Shown piece after piece: positions 7,714-15,392 of a DNA stretch of 48,469 nt (positions are counted from its first letter, which is position 1; each line of letters begins with the position of its first letter). The stretch comes from Lactonifactor sp050944855. Its GTDB lineage: Bacteria; Bacillota; Clostridia; Lachnospirales; Lachnospiraceae. The notes under the pieces are model-generated. The model had not been told where the DNA came from and made no database searches. It was given only the letters and a program-made list of their open reading frames with translations. The stretch spans positions 1 through 48,469 of the forward strand of contig JBMNRU010000023.1 in assembly GCA_050944855.1 (NCBI GenBank). Direction: 5' to 3'. Both the position numbers and the translations under genes were made by a program.

Positions 7714-8991
7714 TTATTTTTGCAAGTTTTTCAGATCCAGATAAAAATTGGGATAAGAGATATCCACACATTCGGCGTGGGATATTTCTGTTGTACCATC
7801 AGCAATGATTCCTGCGATGGCAAATGACATAGCGATCCGATGGTCCAGATGGCTGTCAATGACAGCTCCATGCAGTGGTTTGCCGCCCCGGATAATCATA
7901 CCGTCCTGGGTTCCTTCAATATCTGCGCCCATGGCTGCCAGGGAATTTACTATGATGTCCAGACGGTTGGATTCCTTGACTTTCAGTTCCTGCGCATCAC
8001 GGATGATCGTTTCTCCGTCTGCGCATGCCGCCAGAACAGCGATGATCGGCAGTTCATCAATGAGGGATGGGATAATATCTCCTTCAATGACAGTTCCCTT
8101 TAAGTGACTGTATCTTACCAGAATGTCTGCGCTGGGTTCGCCATTTTCAGAGGAGACATGGCTTAATGTGATATCTGCCCCCATTTTCTGGCAGACGCGT
8201 AAAAGACCGTTTCTTGTGGGATTGACACCTACATTGCGGATAAACAGTTCAGATCCCGGAACCAGAAGTCCTGCTGCGATAAAGTAAGCAGCAGAGGAGA
8301 TATCTCCGGGTACCTCTACCTTTTGCCCTTCCAGGATGGGTTCCGGATAGATGGATACGGTGGTGTCTTCTATATTAAGAGTTGCACCAAAATAATCCAG
8401 CATGATTTCTGTATGATTTCTGGACAGGGAAGGTTCCGTTACGGTGGTCACATCATCTGCGTATAAACCGGCCAGAAGTACACAGGACTTTACCTGTGCG
8501 GATGCAACGGGGGAATCGTAGTGGATGCCGTGAAGCTTGTGTCCTGTGATACGAAGGGGAGCACAATCATTATGGTGAATGCTTTCCACAGATGCTCCCA
8601 TTCTGGAAAGCGGTGTGATAATACGCTTCATAGGACGGCTGCAGATGGATGCGTCACCGGTCAGTTCACTGGTAAAATCCTGTCCGGCGAGAATACCGGA
8701 GATCAGCCGGGTTGTAGTTCCGCTGTTTCCAACATCCAGGATGGAAGTGGGTGCAGACAGACCATGAAGACCTTTTCCACGAATCAGGATTTCCTCCGGA
8801 TTTACTTCGATATCAATGCCCATTTTCCGAAAACAGGAGATGGTTGAAAGACAGTCAGCGCCCTTTAAGAAATTGGTTACGCTGGTGGTGCCGCGGGAAA
8901 TGGCCCCGAACATCACGGCTCTGTGGGAGATGGATTTATCACCGGGGACGGTAATCTCTCCATGTAATGCTTTTGCTTTCTGAAATTTCAT
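7714..8991 (-). CDS. aroA: 3-phosphoshikimate 1-carboxyvinyltransferase (EPSP synthase)
   Basis: Sixth step of the shikimate pathway: transfers enolpyruvate from PEP to shikimate-3-phosphate. It is 425 residues, normal length. Motifs in order: VPGDKSISHRAVMFGA near the N-terminus (catalytic Lys and substrate-binding Ser-Arg), NSGTTTRLISG (PEP-binding loop), VASAQVKSCVLLAGL, PSLSRNHTEIML, IIPSLIDELPIIAVLAA (catalytic Asp), KVKESNRL and DHRIAMSFA. The NSGTTTR loop departs from the classical GNAGTAMR, as in class II-like EPSP synthases. It is the last gene of an aroF-tyrA-aroA operon; the start follows the tyrA stop by 9 bp with the stop region overlapping the ribosome site GGAG. Confidence 0.96.
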   Translation of the reverse strand: MKFQKAKALHGEITVPGDKSISHRAVMFGAISRGTTSVTNFLKGADCLSTISCFRKMGIDIEVNPEEILIRGKGLHGLSAPTSILDVGNSGTTTRLISGILAGQDFTSELTGDASICSRPMKRIITPLSRMGASVESIHHNDCAPLRITGHKLHGIHYDSPVASAQVKSCVLLAGLYADDVTTVTEPSLSRNHTEIMLDYFGATLNIEDTTVSIYPEPILEGQKVEVPGDISSAAYFIAAGLLVPGSELFIRNVGVNPTRNGLLRVCQKMGADITLSHVSSENGEPSADILVRYSHLKGTVIEGDIIPSLIDELPIIAVLAACADGETIIRDAQELKVKESNRLDIIVNSLAAMGADIEGTQDGMIIRGGKPLHGAVIDSHLDHRIAMSFAIAGIIADGTTEISHAECVDISYPNFYLDLKNLQK

Positions 8992-9000
8992 AGGTGACTC

Positions 9001-10098
9001 CTAACGTTCATATATAATATAGTTTCTTTTTCGAAGAAGATCCACAGCCATATGCATGGCATTTTCATCGTAAAATTCAATTTTCAGTACACCTTCTTCA
9101 AATTCCCTGTTATGGATAATGCCAATATTTTTAATGCTGATCTGGCTCATGGCCAGTGTGGTAGCGATGGTGGCAATTGCGCCCGCCTCGTCTACAATGT
9201 CACAGTATACAACATAAGCCCGTTTGATCGGTCCGGGAGAAGCAGAGGAAAAAGAATCTCTGTATTCTCTGGAATCGGAAAACATTTGATATAATCCATC
9301 ACCGTCCTGATGATCAATCAGGTATTTGGCCTGTACGATCATACGGATATATTCATCCAGGACTTTAGAAATGTTTTCCCCGTTTTCCAGGCAAATCTGC
9401 TGCCACATATGAGGAGAGGAGGAGGCGATGCGGGTGATGTCCTTGAAACCGCCGGCTGCGATGATTTTCATATGTTCTTCCGGGGAGTCAAGCTTTTCTA
9501 CCACATTTACCAGTGAGGCGGCGATCACATGAGGCAGATGGCTGATGGCGGCTGTGATGTAATCGTGTTCTTCCCAGGTGAGTATCATGGGAAGACTGCC
9601 CAGTGATGTGACAAATTCCGTATAATCACTGATTTTATCCAGTGCTACTTCTGACGCCGGAGTAATCATATAATAAGCATTTTCCAGCAAATGATCAGAG
9701 GAATGGGCATATCCGGTCTTTTCGGAGCCGGTCATAGGATGTCCTCCAATAAAATTGGCTGCCAGCCCCAGTTTTTCGGCCTCCTGATGGATTTCGCCTT
9801 TTACACTTCCCACATCGGAAAGAATACAGGAAGGTGAGATCAGACGCTTCAGCTGTTTCAGACATTGGAGATTATAATCAACCGTGGCACACAGAAAAAT
9901 ATAGTCGCACTGCGCGAAGCGGACATCAAATTCTTCGCAGACGATGTCTACAATGCCTTCTTCTTTTGCGGCATTTACGACGCTGCGGGTACGGTTATAG
10001 GCATATATTTTGTATTCCGGGCGAAATTTTTTTATAGCTTTGGCAAGAGAACCGCCGATTAAACCAAAGCCAATAAAACCAATCACATGATTTTTCAT
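9001..10098 (-). CDS. tyrA: Prephenate dehydrogenase with C-terminal ACT domain
   Basis: Oxidative decarboxylation of prephenate to 4-hydroxyphenylpyruvate for tyrosine synthesis. Of its 365 residues, the N-terminal Rossmann domain shows IGFIGFGLIGGSLAKAI (NAD-binding glycines), followed by the active-site region GGHPMTGSEKTGY and a helical dimerisation domain. The last 70 residues form an ACT domain (IVDEAGAIATIATTLAMSQI), the usual site of tyrosine feedback. The start overlaps the aroF stop as ATGA, indicating translational coupling. Ribosome site AAGGAGATTATC. Confidence 0.95.
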   Translation of the reverse strand: MKNHVIGFIGFGLIGGSLAKAIKKFRPEYKIYAYNRTRSVVNAAKEEGIVDIVCEEFDVRFAQCDYIFLCATVDYNLQCLKQLKRLISPSCILSDVGSVKGEIHQEAEKLGLAANFIGGHPMTGSEKTGYAHSSDHLLENAYYMITPASEVALDKISDYTEFVTSLGSLPMILTWEEHDYITAAISHLPHVIAASLVNVVEKLDSPEEHMKIIAAGGFKDITRIASSSPHMWQQICLENGENISKVLDEYIRMIVQAKYLIDHQDGDGLYQMFSDSREYRDSFSSASPGPIKRAYVVYCDIVDEAGAIATIATTLAMSQISIKNIGIIHNREFEEGVLKIEFYDENAMHMAVDLLRKRNYIIYER

Positions 10099-11111
10099 GA
10101 TAATCTCCTTTTGGCGAGATTGACATAAGGCCGCAATTCCTCGGTCAAAGCATCAAACTGTTCAAAGGTTAATGACTGCGGACCGTCGGAAAGCGCATGG
10201 CAGGGATCATTATGCACCTCTATCATTAAGCCGTCTGCGCCGCAGGCAACAGAAGCTTTTGCCAGTGGCGCCACATAATCCCGCACCCCGGTAGCGTGAC
10301 TTGGGTCTACGATGATCGGCAGATGCGTCTTGCTGCGGATAACCGGTACGGCACTTAAATCCAGAGTATTTCTGGTCGCCGTTTCGTAGGTACGGATACC
10401 GCGCTCACATAAGACTACATTTTCATTGCCTTCAGAAATAATATATTCCGCTGCATTCAGCCATTCGTCAATGGTGGCAGCAAGTCCTCTCTTTAACAGA
10501 ACCGGCATACCGGATTTGCCGGCTTCCCGCAGAAGCTGAAAATTCTGCATGTTCCGGGCGCCGATCTGAATCATATCTACATACTTTACGGCGGCTTCAA
10601 TGGCCTGGGCGCTGATTACTTCACAGATGGTGTTCAGACCGGTTTCCTCATGCGCTGTTTTCATGTAACGCAGTCCTTCTTCTTCCAGACCCTGGAAGGA
10701 GTAGGGAGAAGTTCTGGGCTTGTAGGCGCCGCCCCGCACAAACTGAGCCCCGGCCTTTTTGACCTCCCGGGCAATCGTCATAAGCTGTTCCTCTGTCTCC
10801 ACTGCACAGGGGCCTGCCATAATGGTAAGAGTGGCGGGGCCGATCTCCCAGTTATTTACCTTCACAACAGAAGGGGCAGGGTGGAATTTTTTATTCGTTA
10901 GTTTATAGCTTTCCGTTACAGGGACAAGTTTGTCCACGTAAGGCATAATTTCAATATTTTTTTCAGTCAGACGGCTTTTATCACCGATACAGCCGATGAT
11001 AGTGACCTGAGAACCCTTCGATATATGAATTTCCAGACCGTTTTCTTCGACCCGTTTGCTGACTGCCGCAATAGCACTTTCCGGTGCATTTGGTTTCATT
11101 ACGATAATCAT
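10095..11111 (-). CDS. aroF: 3-deoxy-7-phosphoheptulonate synthase (DAHP synthase, type I beta)
   Basis: First committed step of aromatic synthesis: condenses PEP with erythrose-4-phosphate. It has 338 residues, the same length class as the Thermotoga maritima enzyme. An N-terminal ferredoxin-like regulatory domain (residues 1-70) precedes the TIM barrel. Barrel motifs: TIMAGPCAVETEEQL, FVRGGAYKPRTSPYSFQG, GARNMQNFQLLREAG, KRGLAATIDEW, and DPSHATGVRDYV near the C-terminus with metal-binding residues. I chose ATG at 11111 because AAAGGAGAACAATT precedes it and because an upstream in-frame ATG at 11186 lies inside the -35 box. It is first gene of the operon and overlaps tyrA. Confidence 0.95.
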   Translation of the reverse strand: MIIVMKPNAPESAIAAVSKRVEENGLEIHISKGSQVTIIGCIGDKSRLTEKNIEIMPYVDKLVPVTESYKLTNKKFHPAPSVVKVNNWEIGPATLTIMAGPCAVETEEQLMTIAREVKKAGAQFVRGGAYKPRTSPYSFQGLEEEGLRYMKTAHEETGLNTICEVISAQAIEAAVKYVDMIQIGARNMQNFQLLREAGKSGMPVLLKRGLAATIDEWLNAAEYIISEGNENVVLCERGIRTYETATRNTLDLSAVPVIRSKTHLPIIVDPSHATGVRDYVAPLAKASVACGADGLMIEVHNDPCHALSDGPQSLTFEQFDALTEELRPYVNLAKRRLS

Positions 11112-11157
11112 AATTGTTCTCCTTTGGTGATAATAATAAGTATATGATTCTCCCAAC

Positions 11158-11186
11158 ATTGTAAGACACAGAGAATAAAATGTCAA
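11158..11186 (-). promoter_or_regulatory. Sigma-A promoter for aroF-tyrA-aroA
   Basis: Minus strand: -35 TTGACA (11186-11181), 17-bp spacer, -10 TACAAT (11163-11158). This fixes the aroF start downstream of it. Confidence 0.8.
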
Positions 11187-11197
11187 CGATTTAGGAG

Positions 11198-11218
11198 TTT
11201 AAAGTGTAAAACTTTAAA
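11198..11218. promoter_or_regulatory. Candidate operator palindrome upstream of aroF
   Basis: TTTAAAGT (11198-11205) and ACTTTAAA (11211-11218) form perfect 8-bp inverted arms around 5 bp. The site lies 12 bp upstream of the aroF -35 box and about 70 bp upstream of the EF-G gene -35 box. Confidence 0.45.
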
Positions 11219-11286
11219 GTAAAAAAATATTCAGTCAATTCCAAGTGGATTTGTGTAATATAAATTGTTAATAATGAATAAATTGC

Positions 11287-11315
11287 TTGAAATATTGTTC
11301 GTTTTTTAGTAAAAT
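11287..11315 (+). promoter_or_regulatory. Predicted sigma-A promoter for the EF-G paralogue
   Basis: -35 TTGAAA (11287-11292), 17-bp spacer, -10 TAAAAT (11310-11315); about 35 bp upstream of the start codon. Confidence 0.6.
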
Positions 11316-11349
11316 GTATACATATTAATTTATATGGGAGGTATTACCT

Positions 11350-13437
11350 ATGGACGTTTTTAGAACCGACAGAATTAGAAATGTTGTATTATTAGGACAT
11401 GGTGGTTCCGGAAAGACAAGTTTAGCAGAAGCCATGGCATATTTATCCGGTATGACCAACAGAATGGGCAGAGTAGAAGATGGCAACACAGTAAGTGATT
11501 TTGATAAGGAAGAAATAAAACGCGGTTTTTCCATTTCTACGTCAGTAATACCAGTTATATGGGGTAAGAATAAGATTAACATTTTAGATACACCAGGTTA
11601 TTTCGACTTTGTTGGCGAAGCAGAAGAGGCAGTAAGCGCTGCGAATTCCGCAATTATTGTGGTATCAGGCAAGGCAGGTGTACAGGTTGGTACGCAGAAA
11701 GCCTGGGAATTGTGTGAAAAATATCACCTTCCGCGTATGATTTTCGTAACAGGCATGGATCAGGATGATGTAAGTTACCGTCAGGTTGTAGAAGATCTTA
11801 CCGAATTGTTTGGAAAGAAAATTGCTCCTTTGCATTTCCCGATCCGTGAAGACGGAAAATTTGTCGGATATGTTAACGTTGTAAAACAGGCCGGCAGAAG
11901 ATATATTGAGAAAGATAAAAAAGAAGAATGTCCGGTGCCGGATTACCTTCAGGAATACCTGGAAAAATACAGAGAAGCTATGATGGAATCAGTGGCTGAG
12001 ATCAGCGAAGAATTCATGGATCGTTATTTCATGGGTGATGAGTTCTCTGTAGCAGAAATTTCTGCAGCACTGAAGCAGAATGTAAGTGACGGCAGTATGG
12101 TTCCTGTATGTATGGGATCTACGATCAATATCCAGGGCGTATCCAATCTGCTGGATGATATCTGCGGATACTTCCAGAGCCCGGATCAGAGAGAAGTTGC
12201 CGGCATCAACCGCAAGAGCAATGAGATCTATCAGGCAAATTATGATTTCTCAAAAGCAAAATCTGCGTATGTCTTTAAGACAATTGTAGATCCATTTATC
12301 GGAAAATACTCTTTGATCAAGGTAAATTCCGGTGTTATCAAGTCCGATGATGTCATTTTTAATGTTGAAAAAGATGTGGAAGAAAAACTGAGCAAGTTAT
12401 ATGTAATGGAAGGTTCTAAACCGATAGAAGTTCCTGAACTTCATGCAGGCGATATCGGAGCCATCGGTAAATCCAATTCTCTGGCAACCGGTGATTCCAT
12501 TGCTACGAAAGCGCATCCGATTTCTTATTTGAAAGCGGAGATTTCTACTCCATATACCTATAAGAGATACAAAGCAAAAAATAAAGGAGATGTAGATAAA
12601 ATATCTCAGGCACTGACAAAGATGATGCAGGAAGATTTAACTATGAAGGTAGTAAATGATGCTGCAAATCATCAGAGTCTCCTCTATGGTATGGGCGATC
12701 AGCATCTGGATATTATTCAGAGCAAGTTGCAGGATCAGTACAAAGTAGGAATCGAACTTGCCAGACCGAAGGTTGCTTTCCGTGAAACCATTCGTAAGAA
12801 CTCGGATGTAGAAGGCAAACATAAGAAACAGTCCGGCGGACATGGACAGTATGGGCATGTTAAGATGCGTTTTGAACCATCCGGTGATATGGAAACTCCT
12901 GTCATCTTTGAGCAGGAAGTTGTCGGCGGTGCTGTGCCGAAGAACTACTTCCCGGCAGTGGAAAAAGGCCTGCAGGAATCCGTATTGAAGGGACCTTTGG
13001 CCGGATATCCGGTAGTTGGTGTTAAGGCTGTATTATATGATGGCTCTTACCATCCGGTAGACTCTTCAGAAATGGCATTCAAGACAGCAACGATTTTAGC
13101 ATTTAAGAAAGGTTTTGTAGAAGCATCTCCGGTACTTCTTGAGCCAATTGTTTCTATGAAAGTTACAGTTCCGGATAAATTTACCGGTGATGTTATGGGT
13201 GATCTGAATAAGAGAAGAGGCCGTGTTCTCGGTATGAATCCAGATCATAACGGCAACCAGGTCATTGAAGCAGATGTACCGATGCTGTCCATCTACGGAT
13301 ATTCTACTGATTTACGTTCTATGACTGGCGGCAGCGGAGATTTCTCCTATGAATTCGCCCGTTATGAGCAGGCTCCGGCAGATATTCAGGCAAAAGAGAT
13401 TGAAGCCAGAGCAAATCAGGATGGTGAAGACGAATAA
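11350..13437 (+). CDS. Elongation factor G-like GTPase (EF-G paralogue)
   Basis: A 695-residue translational GTPase with the full EF-G domain layout, including the C-terminal stretch from KVTVPDKFTGDVMGDLNKRRGRV. It is a paralogue and not the main EF-G. The P-loop is GHGGSGKT (16-23) where EF-G has AHIDAGKT. The G3 motif is DTPGYFDF with Tyr84 in place of the histidine that drives GTP hydrolysis. G4 is TGMD (134-137) in place of NKMD. Tyr in G3 is seen in EF-G2-type proteins. It stands alone, away from the str operon (rpsL-rpsG-tufA), where fusA normally lies. A role in specialised translocation, recycling or stress is possible but not shown. Start ATG with GGGAGG upstream. Confidence 0.9.
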   Translation: MDVFRTDRIRNVVLLGHGGSGKTSLAEAMAYLSGMTNRMGRVEDGNTVSDFDKEEIKRGFSISTSVIPVIWGKNKINILDTPGYFDFVGEAEEAVSAANSAIIVVSGKAGVQVGTQKAWELCEKYHLPRMIFVTGMDQDDVSYRQVVEDLTELFGKKIAPLHFPIREDGKFVGYVNVVKQAGRRYIEKDKKEECPVPDYLQEYLEKYREAMMESVAEISEEFMDRYFMGDEFSVAEISAALKQNVSDGSMVPVCMGSTINIQGVSNLLDDICGYFQSPDQREVAGINRKSNEIYQANYDFSKAKSAYVFKTIVDPFIGKYSLIKVNSGVIKSDDVIFNVEKDVEEKLSKLYVMEGSKPIEVPELHAGDIGAIGKSNSLATGDSIATKAHPISYLKAEISTPYTYKRYKAKNKGDVDKISQALTKMMQEDLTMKVVNDAANHQSLLYGMGDQHLDIIQSKLQDQYKVGIELARPKVAFRETIRKNSDVEGKHKKQSGGHGQYGHVKMRFEPSGDMETPVIFEQEVVGGAVPKNYFPAVEKGLQESVLKGPLAGYPVVGVKAVLYDGSYHPVDSSEMAFKTATILAFKKGFVEASPVLLEPIVSMKVTVPDKFTGDVMGDLNKRRGRVLGMNPDHNGNQVIEADVPMLSIYGYSTDLRSMTGGSGDFSYEFARYEQAPADIQAKEIEARANQDGEDE

Positions 13438-13451
13438 TTATCCTCGAATCA

Positions 13452-13488
13452 AAAAGGGATGCACTTTAGTGGAGAGTGCATCCCTTTT
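13452..13488. terminator. Bidirectional terminator between EF-G paralogue and trpB
   Basis: Perfect 14-bp stem: AAAAGGGATGCACT (13452-13465) and AGTGCATCCCTTTT (13475-13488), 9-nt loop, A/T tails on both sides, between converging genes. Confidence 0.9.
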
Positions 13489-13513
13489 CCTATCAATTTG
13501 CTTTTTCAAAGTT

Positions 13514-14887
13514 TTAATAATCCGATAATTTGTCAAGATATGGCTGCAGATCTTCATCTGTAGGAATGTAATCGTCCATCTTTCCGTCATGGAATTTTTC
13601 ATATGCGACCATATCAAAGAATCCGGTTCCTGTAAGACCAAAGAGAATGGTTTTTTCTTCGCCGGTTTCTTTGCATTTCAGTGCTTCGTCAATAGCTGCA
13701 CGGATAGCATGAGAACTTTCCGGTGCAGGAAGCGTTCCTTCACAGCGTGCAAAGTATTCAGCAGCTTCAAATACACGTGTCTGCGGAACAGAAATGGCTT
13801 CCATAAGACCGTCGTGATAGAGCTGTGATAATATTGGGCTCATGCCGTGGTAACGAAGTCCGCCCGCATGATTTGCGGATGGAATGAAATCACAGCCCAG
13901 TGTATACATTTTTGCCATCGGACATACCATACCGGTATCGCAGAAATCATAGGCAAATTTACCGCGGGTAAGTGACGGACAGGATGCAGGTTCTACTGCA
14001 ATGAAGCGATAATCTGCCTCGCCCCGGAGTTTTTCACCCATAAACGGAGCGATTAGACCGCCCAGATTCGATCCGCCGCCGGCACATCCGATGATAATGT
14101 CCGGTTTGATGTGGTATTTATCAAGTACTGTTTTCGTTTCCAGACCGATAATGGACTGGTGCAGTACTACCTGATTCAGTACACTTCCCAGTACATAGCG
14201 GTATCCTTCACTGTTTACCGCTGTCTCTACCGCTTCGGAGATCGCGCATCCGAGACTTCCTGTTGTACCTGGATGTGCGGCAAGAATCTTTTTGCCGACT
14301 TCCGTTTCCATTGACGGAGACGGGGTTACGGAAGCACCAAAAGTACGCATGACCTCACGACGGAAAGGCTTTTGCTCATAAGAACATTTTACCATATATA
14401 CTTTACAGTCCAGGCCAAAGTAACCGCATGCCATGGAAAGTGCTGTTCCCCATTGACCGGCTCCGGTCTCGGTGGTGACACCTTTCAGTCCCTGCTTTTT
14501 AGCGTAATATGCCTGGGCAACTGCTGAATTTAATTTGTGGCTGCCACTGGTGTTGTTTCCCTCAAACTTGTAGTAGATTTTAGCCGGTGTCTGCAGCTTT
14601 TCTTCCAGACAGTAAGCACGTACGAGCGGTGAGGGACGGTACATTTTATAGAAATTCTGGATATCTTCCGGGATATCAATATATGGGGTTTCATCATCCA
14701 GTTCCTGTTTGATCAGTTCCTCACAGAAGACACCGGAAAGTTCTTTGGCTGTGATTGGCTGATGGGTGGCCGGATTCAGAAGGGGCGCCGGTTTATTCTT
14801 CATATCGGCACGGAGATTGTACCATGTTTTCGGCAGCTCGGATTCTTCAAGATAAATTTTGTAAGGGATTTTCGTGTTGTCTGACAT
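13514..14887 (-). CDS. trpB: Tryptophan synthase beta chain, TrpB2 type
   Basis: PLP enzyme joining indole and serine to tryptophan, 457 residues. The length, the N-terminal extension and the segment FEGNNTSGSHKLNSA (PLP lysine Lys118) place it with TrpB2 (TrpB-like) proteins, not the TrpA-bound TrpB1 of about 400 residues. GCAGGGSNLGG is the cofactor phosphate-binding loop and TETGAGQWGTALS the indole-side loop. No trpA or other trp gene is nearby. Together with a Trp T-box leader, this fits salvage of free indole. I chose ATG at 14887, which has AAAGGAGAGATCATT; an earlier in-frame ATG at 14962 lies beyond the leader terminator and has no ribosome site. Confidence 0.92.
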   Translation of the reverse strand: MSDNTKIPYKIYLEESELPKTWYNLRADMKNKPAPLLNPATHQPITAKELSGVFCEELIKQELDDETPYIDIPEDIQNFYKMYRPSPLVRAYCLEEKLQTPAKIYYKFEGNNTSGSHKLNSAVAQAYYAKKQGLKGVTTETGAGQWGTALSMACGYFGLDCKVYMVKCSYEQKPFRREVMRTFGASVTPSPSMETEVGKKILAAHPGTTGSLGCAISEAVETAVNSEGYRYVLGSVLNQVVLHQSIIGLETKTVLDKYHIKPDIIIGCAGGGSNLGGLIAPFMGEKLRGEADYRFIAVEPASCPSLTRGKFAYDFCDTGMVCPMAKMYTLGCDFIPSANHAGGLRYHGMSPILSQLYHDGLMEAISVPQTRVFEAAEYFARCEGTLPAPESSHAIRAAIDEALKCKETGEEKTILFGLTGTGFFDMVAYEKFHDGKMDDYIPTDEDLQPYLDKLSDY

Positions 14888-14964
14888 AATGATCTCTCCT
14901 TTGTTATGATAAAATTTGGGACAATCTTTATGGAATATTTTTGGGGATAAGGTTTTTATCACGC

Positions 14965-15264
14965 AAAAAAATCCTGTCCCAGTTACATGTTATGCTGGGA
15001 CAGGATGTATCAACACTTCCTGCGGTGCCACCCGGCTTGACATATCATTACAATATGCCCACTTTACACATACTGACATATGCAGACTTTTGATTACGGA
15101 GAGCCATACTCCGTCGCACATACTTTAAAATCGGATAAGGATTCAGATTTCATTTCTGATTGCCCTCGGAAGTCCATTCTGTTTCCTGTTTTCCGCTGTA
15201 ATCTCACCATCTACAGCTCTCTGTGGAAAAGGGGAAGAAACTTACTTACTCTTCCTCAACGGTT
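14965..15264 (-). promoter_or_regulatory. T-box leader, tryptophan specifier, upstream of trpB
   Basis: On the minus strand the leader contains the Stem I AG-bulge region (AGAGAGCTGTAG), a specifier region GAA-TGG-ACT with TGG (Trp) at 15176-15174, the T-box sequence GCCGGGTGGCACCGCA (15036-15021), and an intrinsic terminator ATCCTGTCCCAG / CTGGGACAGGAT followed by T7 (15006-14965). The spacing and order are those of a transcription-attenuating T-box that senses uncharged tRNA-Trp. Confidence 0.92.
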
Positions 15265-15270
15265 TTTTAC

Positions 15271-15299
15271 AGTATATTCCGATAATGAAAGGTTGTCAA
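15271..15299 (-). promoter_or_regulatory. Sigma-A promoter of the Trp T-box transcript
   Basis: Minus strand: -35 TTGACA (15299-15294), 17-bp spacer, -10 TATACT (15276-15271). Confidence 0.85.
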
Positions 15300-15333
15300 G
15301 GGATAAATTTCAAAAAATTTTCGAATTTGTTCA

Positions 15334-15362
15334 TTGAAAACATGGTATATTATTGGTAGAAT
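15334..15362 (+). promoter_or_regulatory. Predicted sigma-A promoter for the membrane protein gene
   Basis: -35 TTGAAA (15334-15339), 17-bp spacer, -10 TAGAAT (15357-15362), about 30 bp before the start codon; a short leader. Confidence 0.6.
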
Positions 15363-15392
15363 TACAAATTATAGGAGAAAAGGAGCGAGTTT

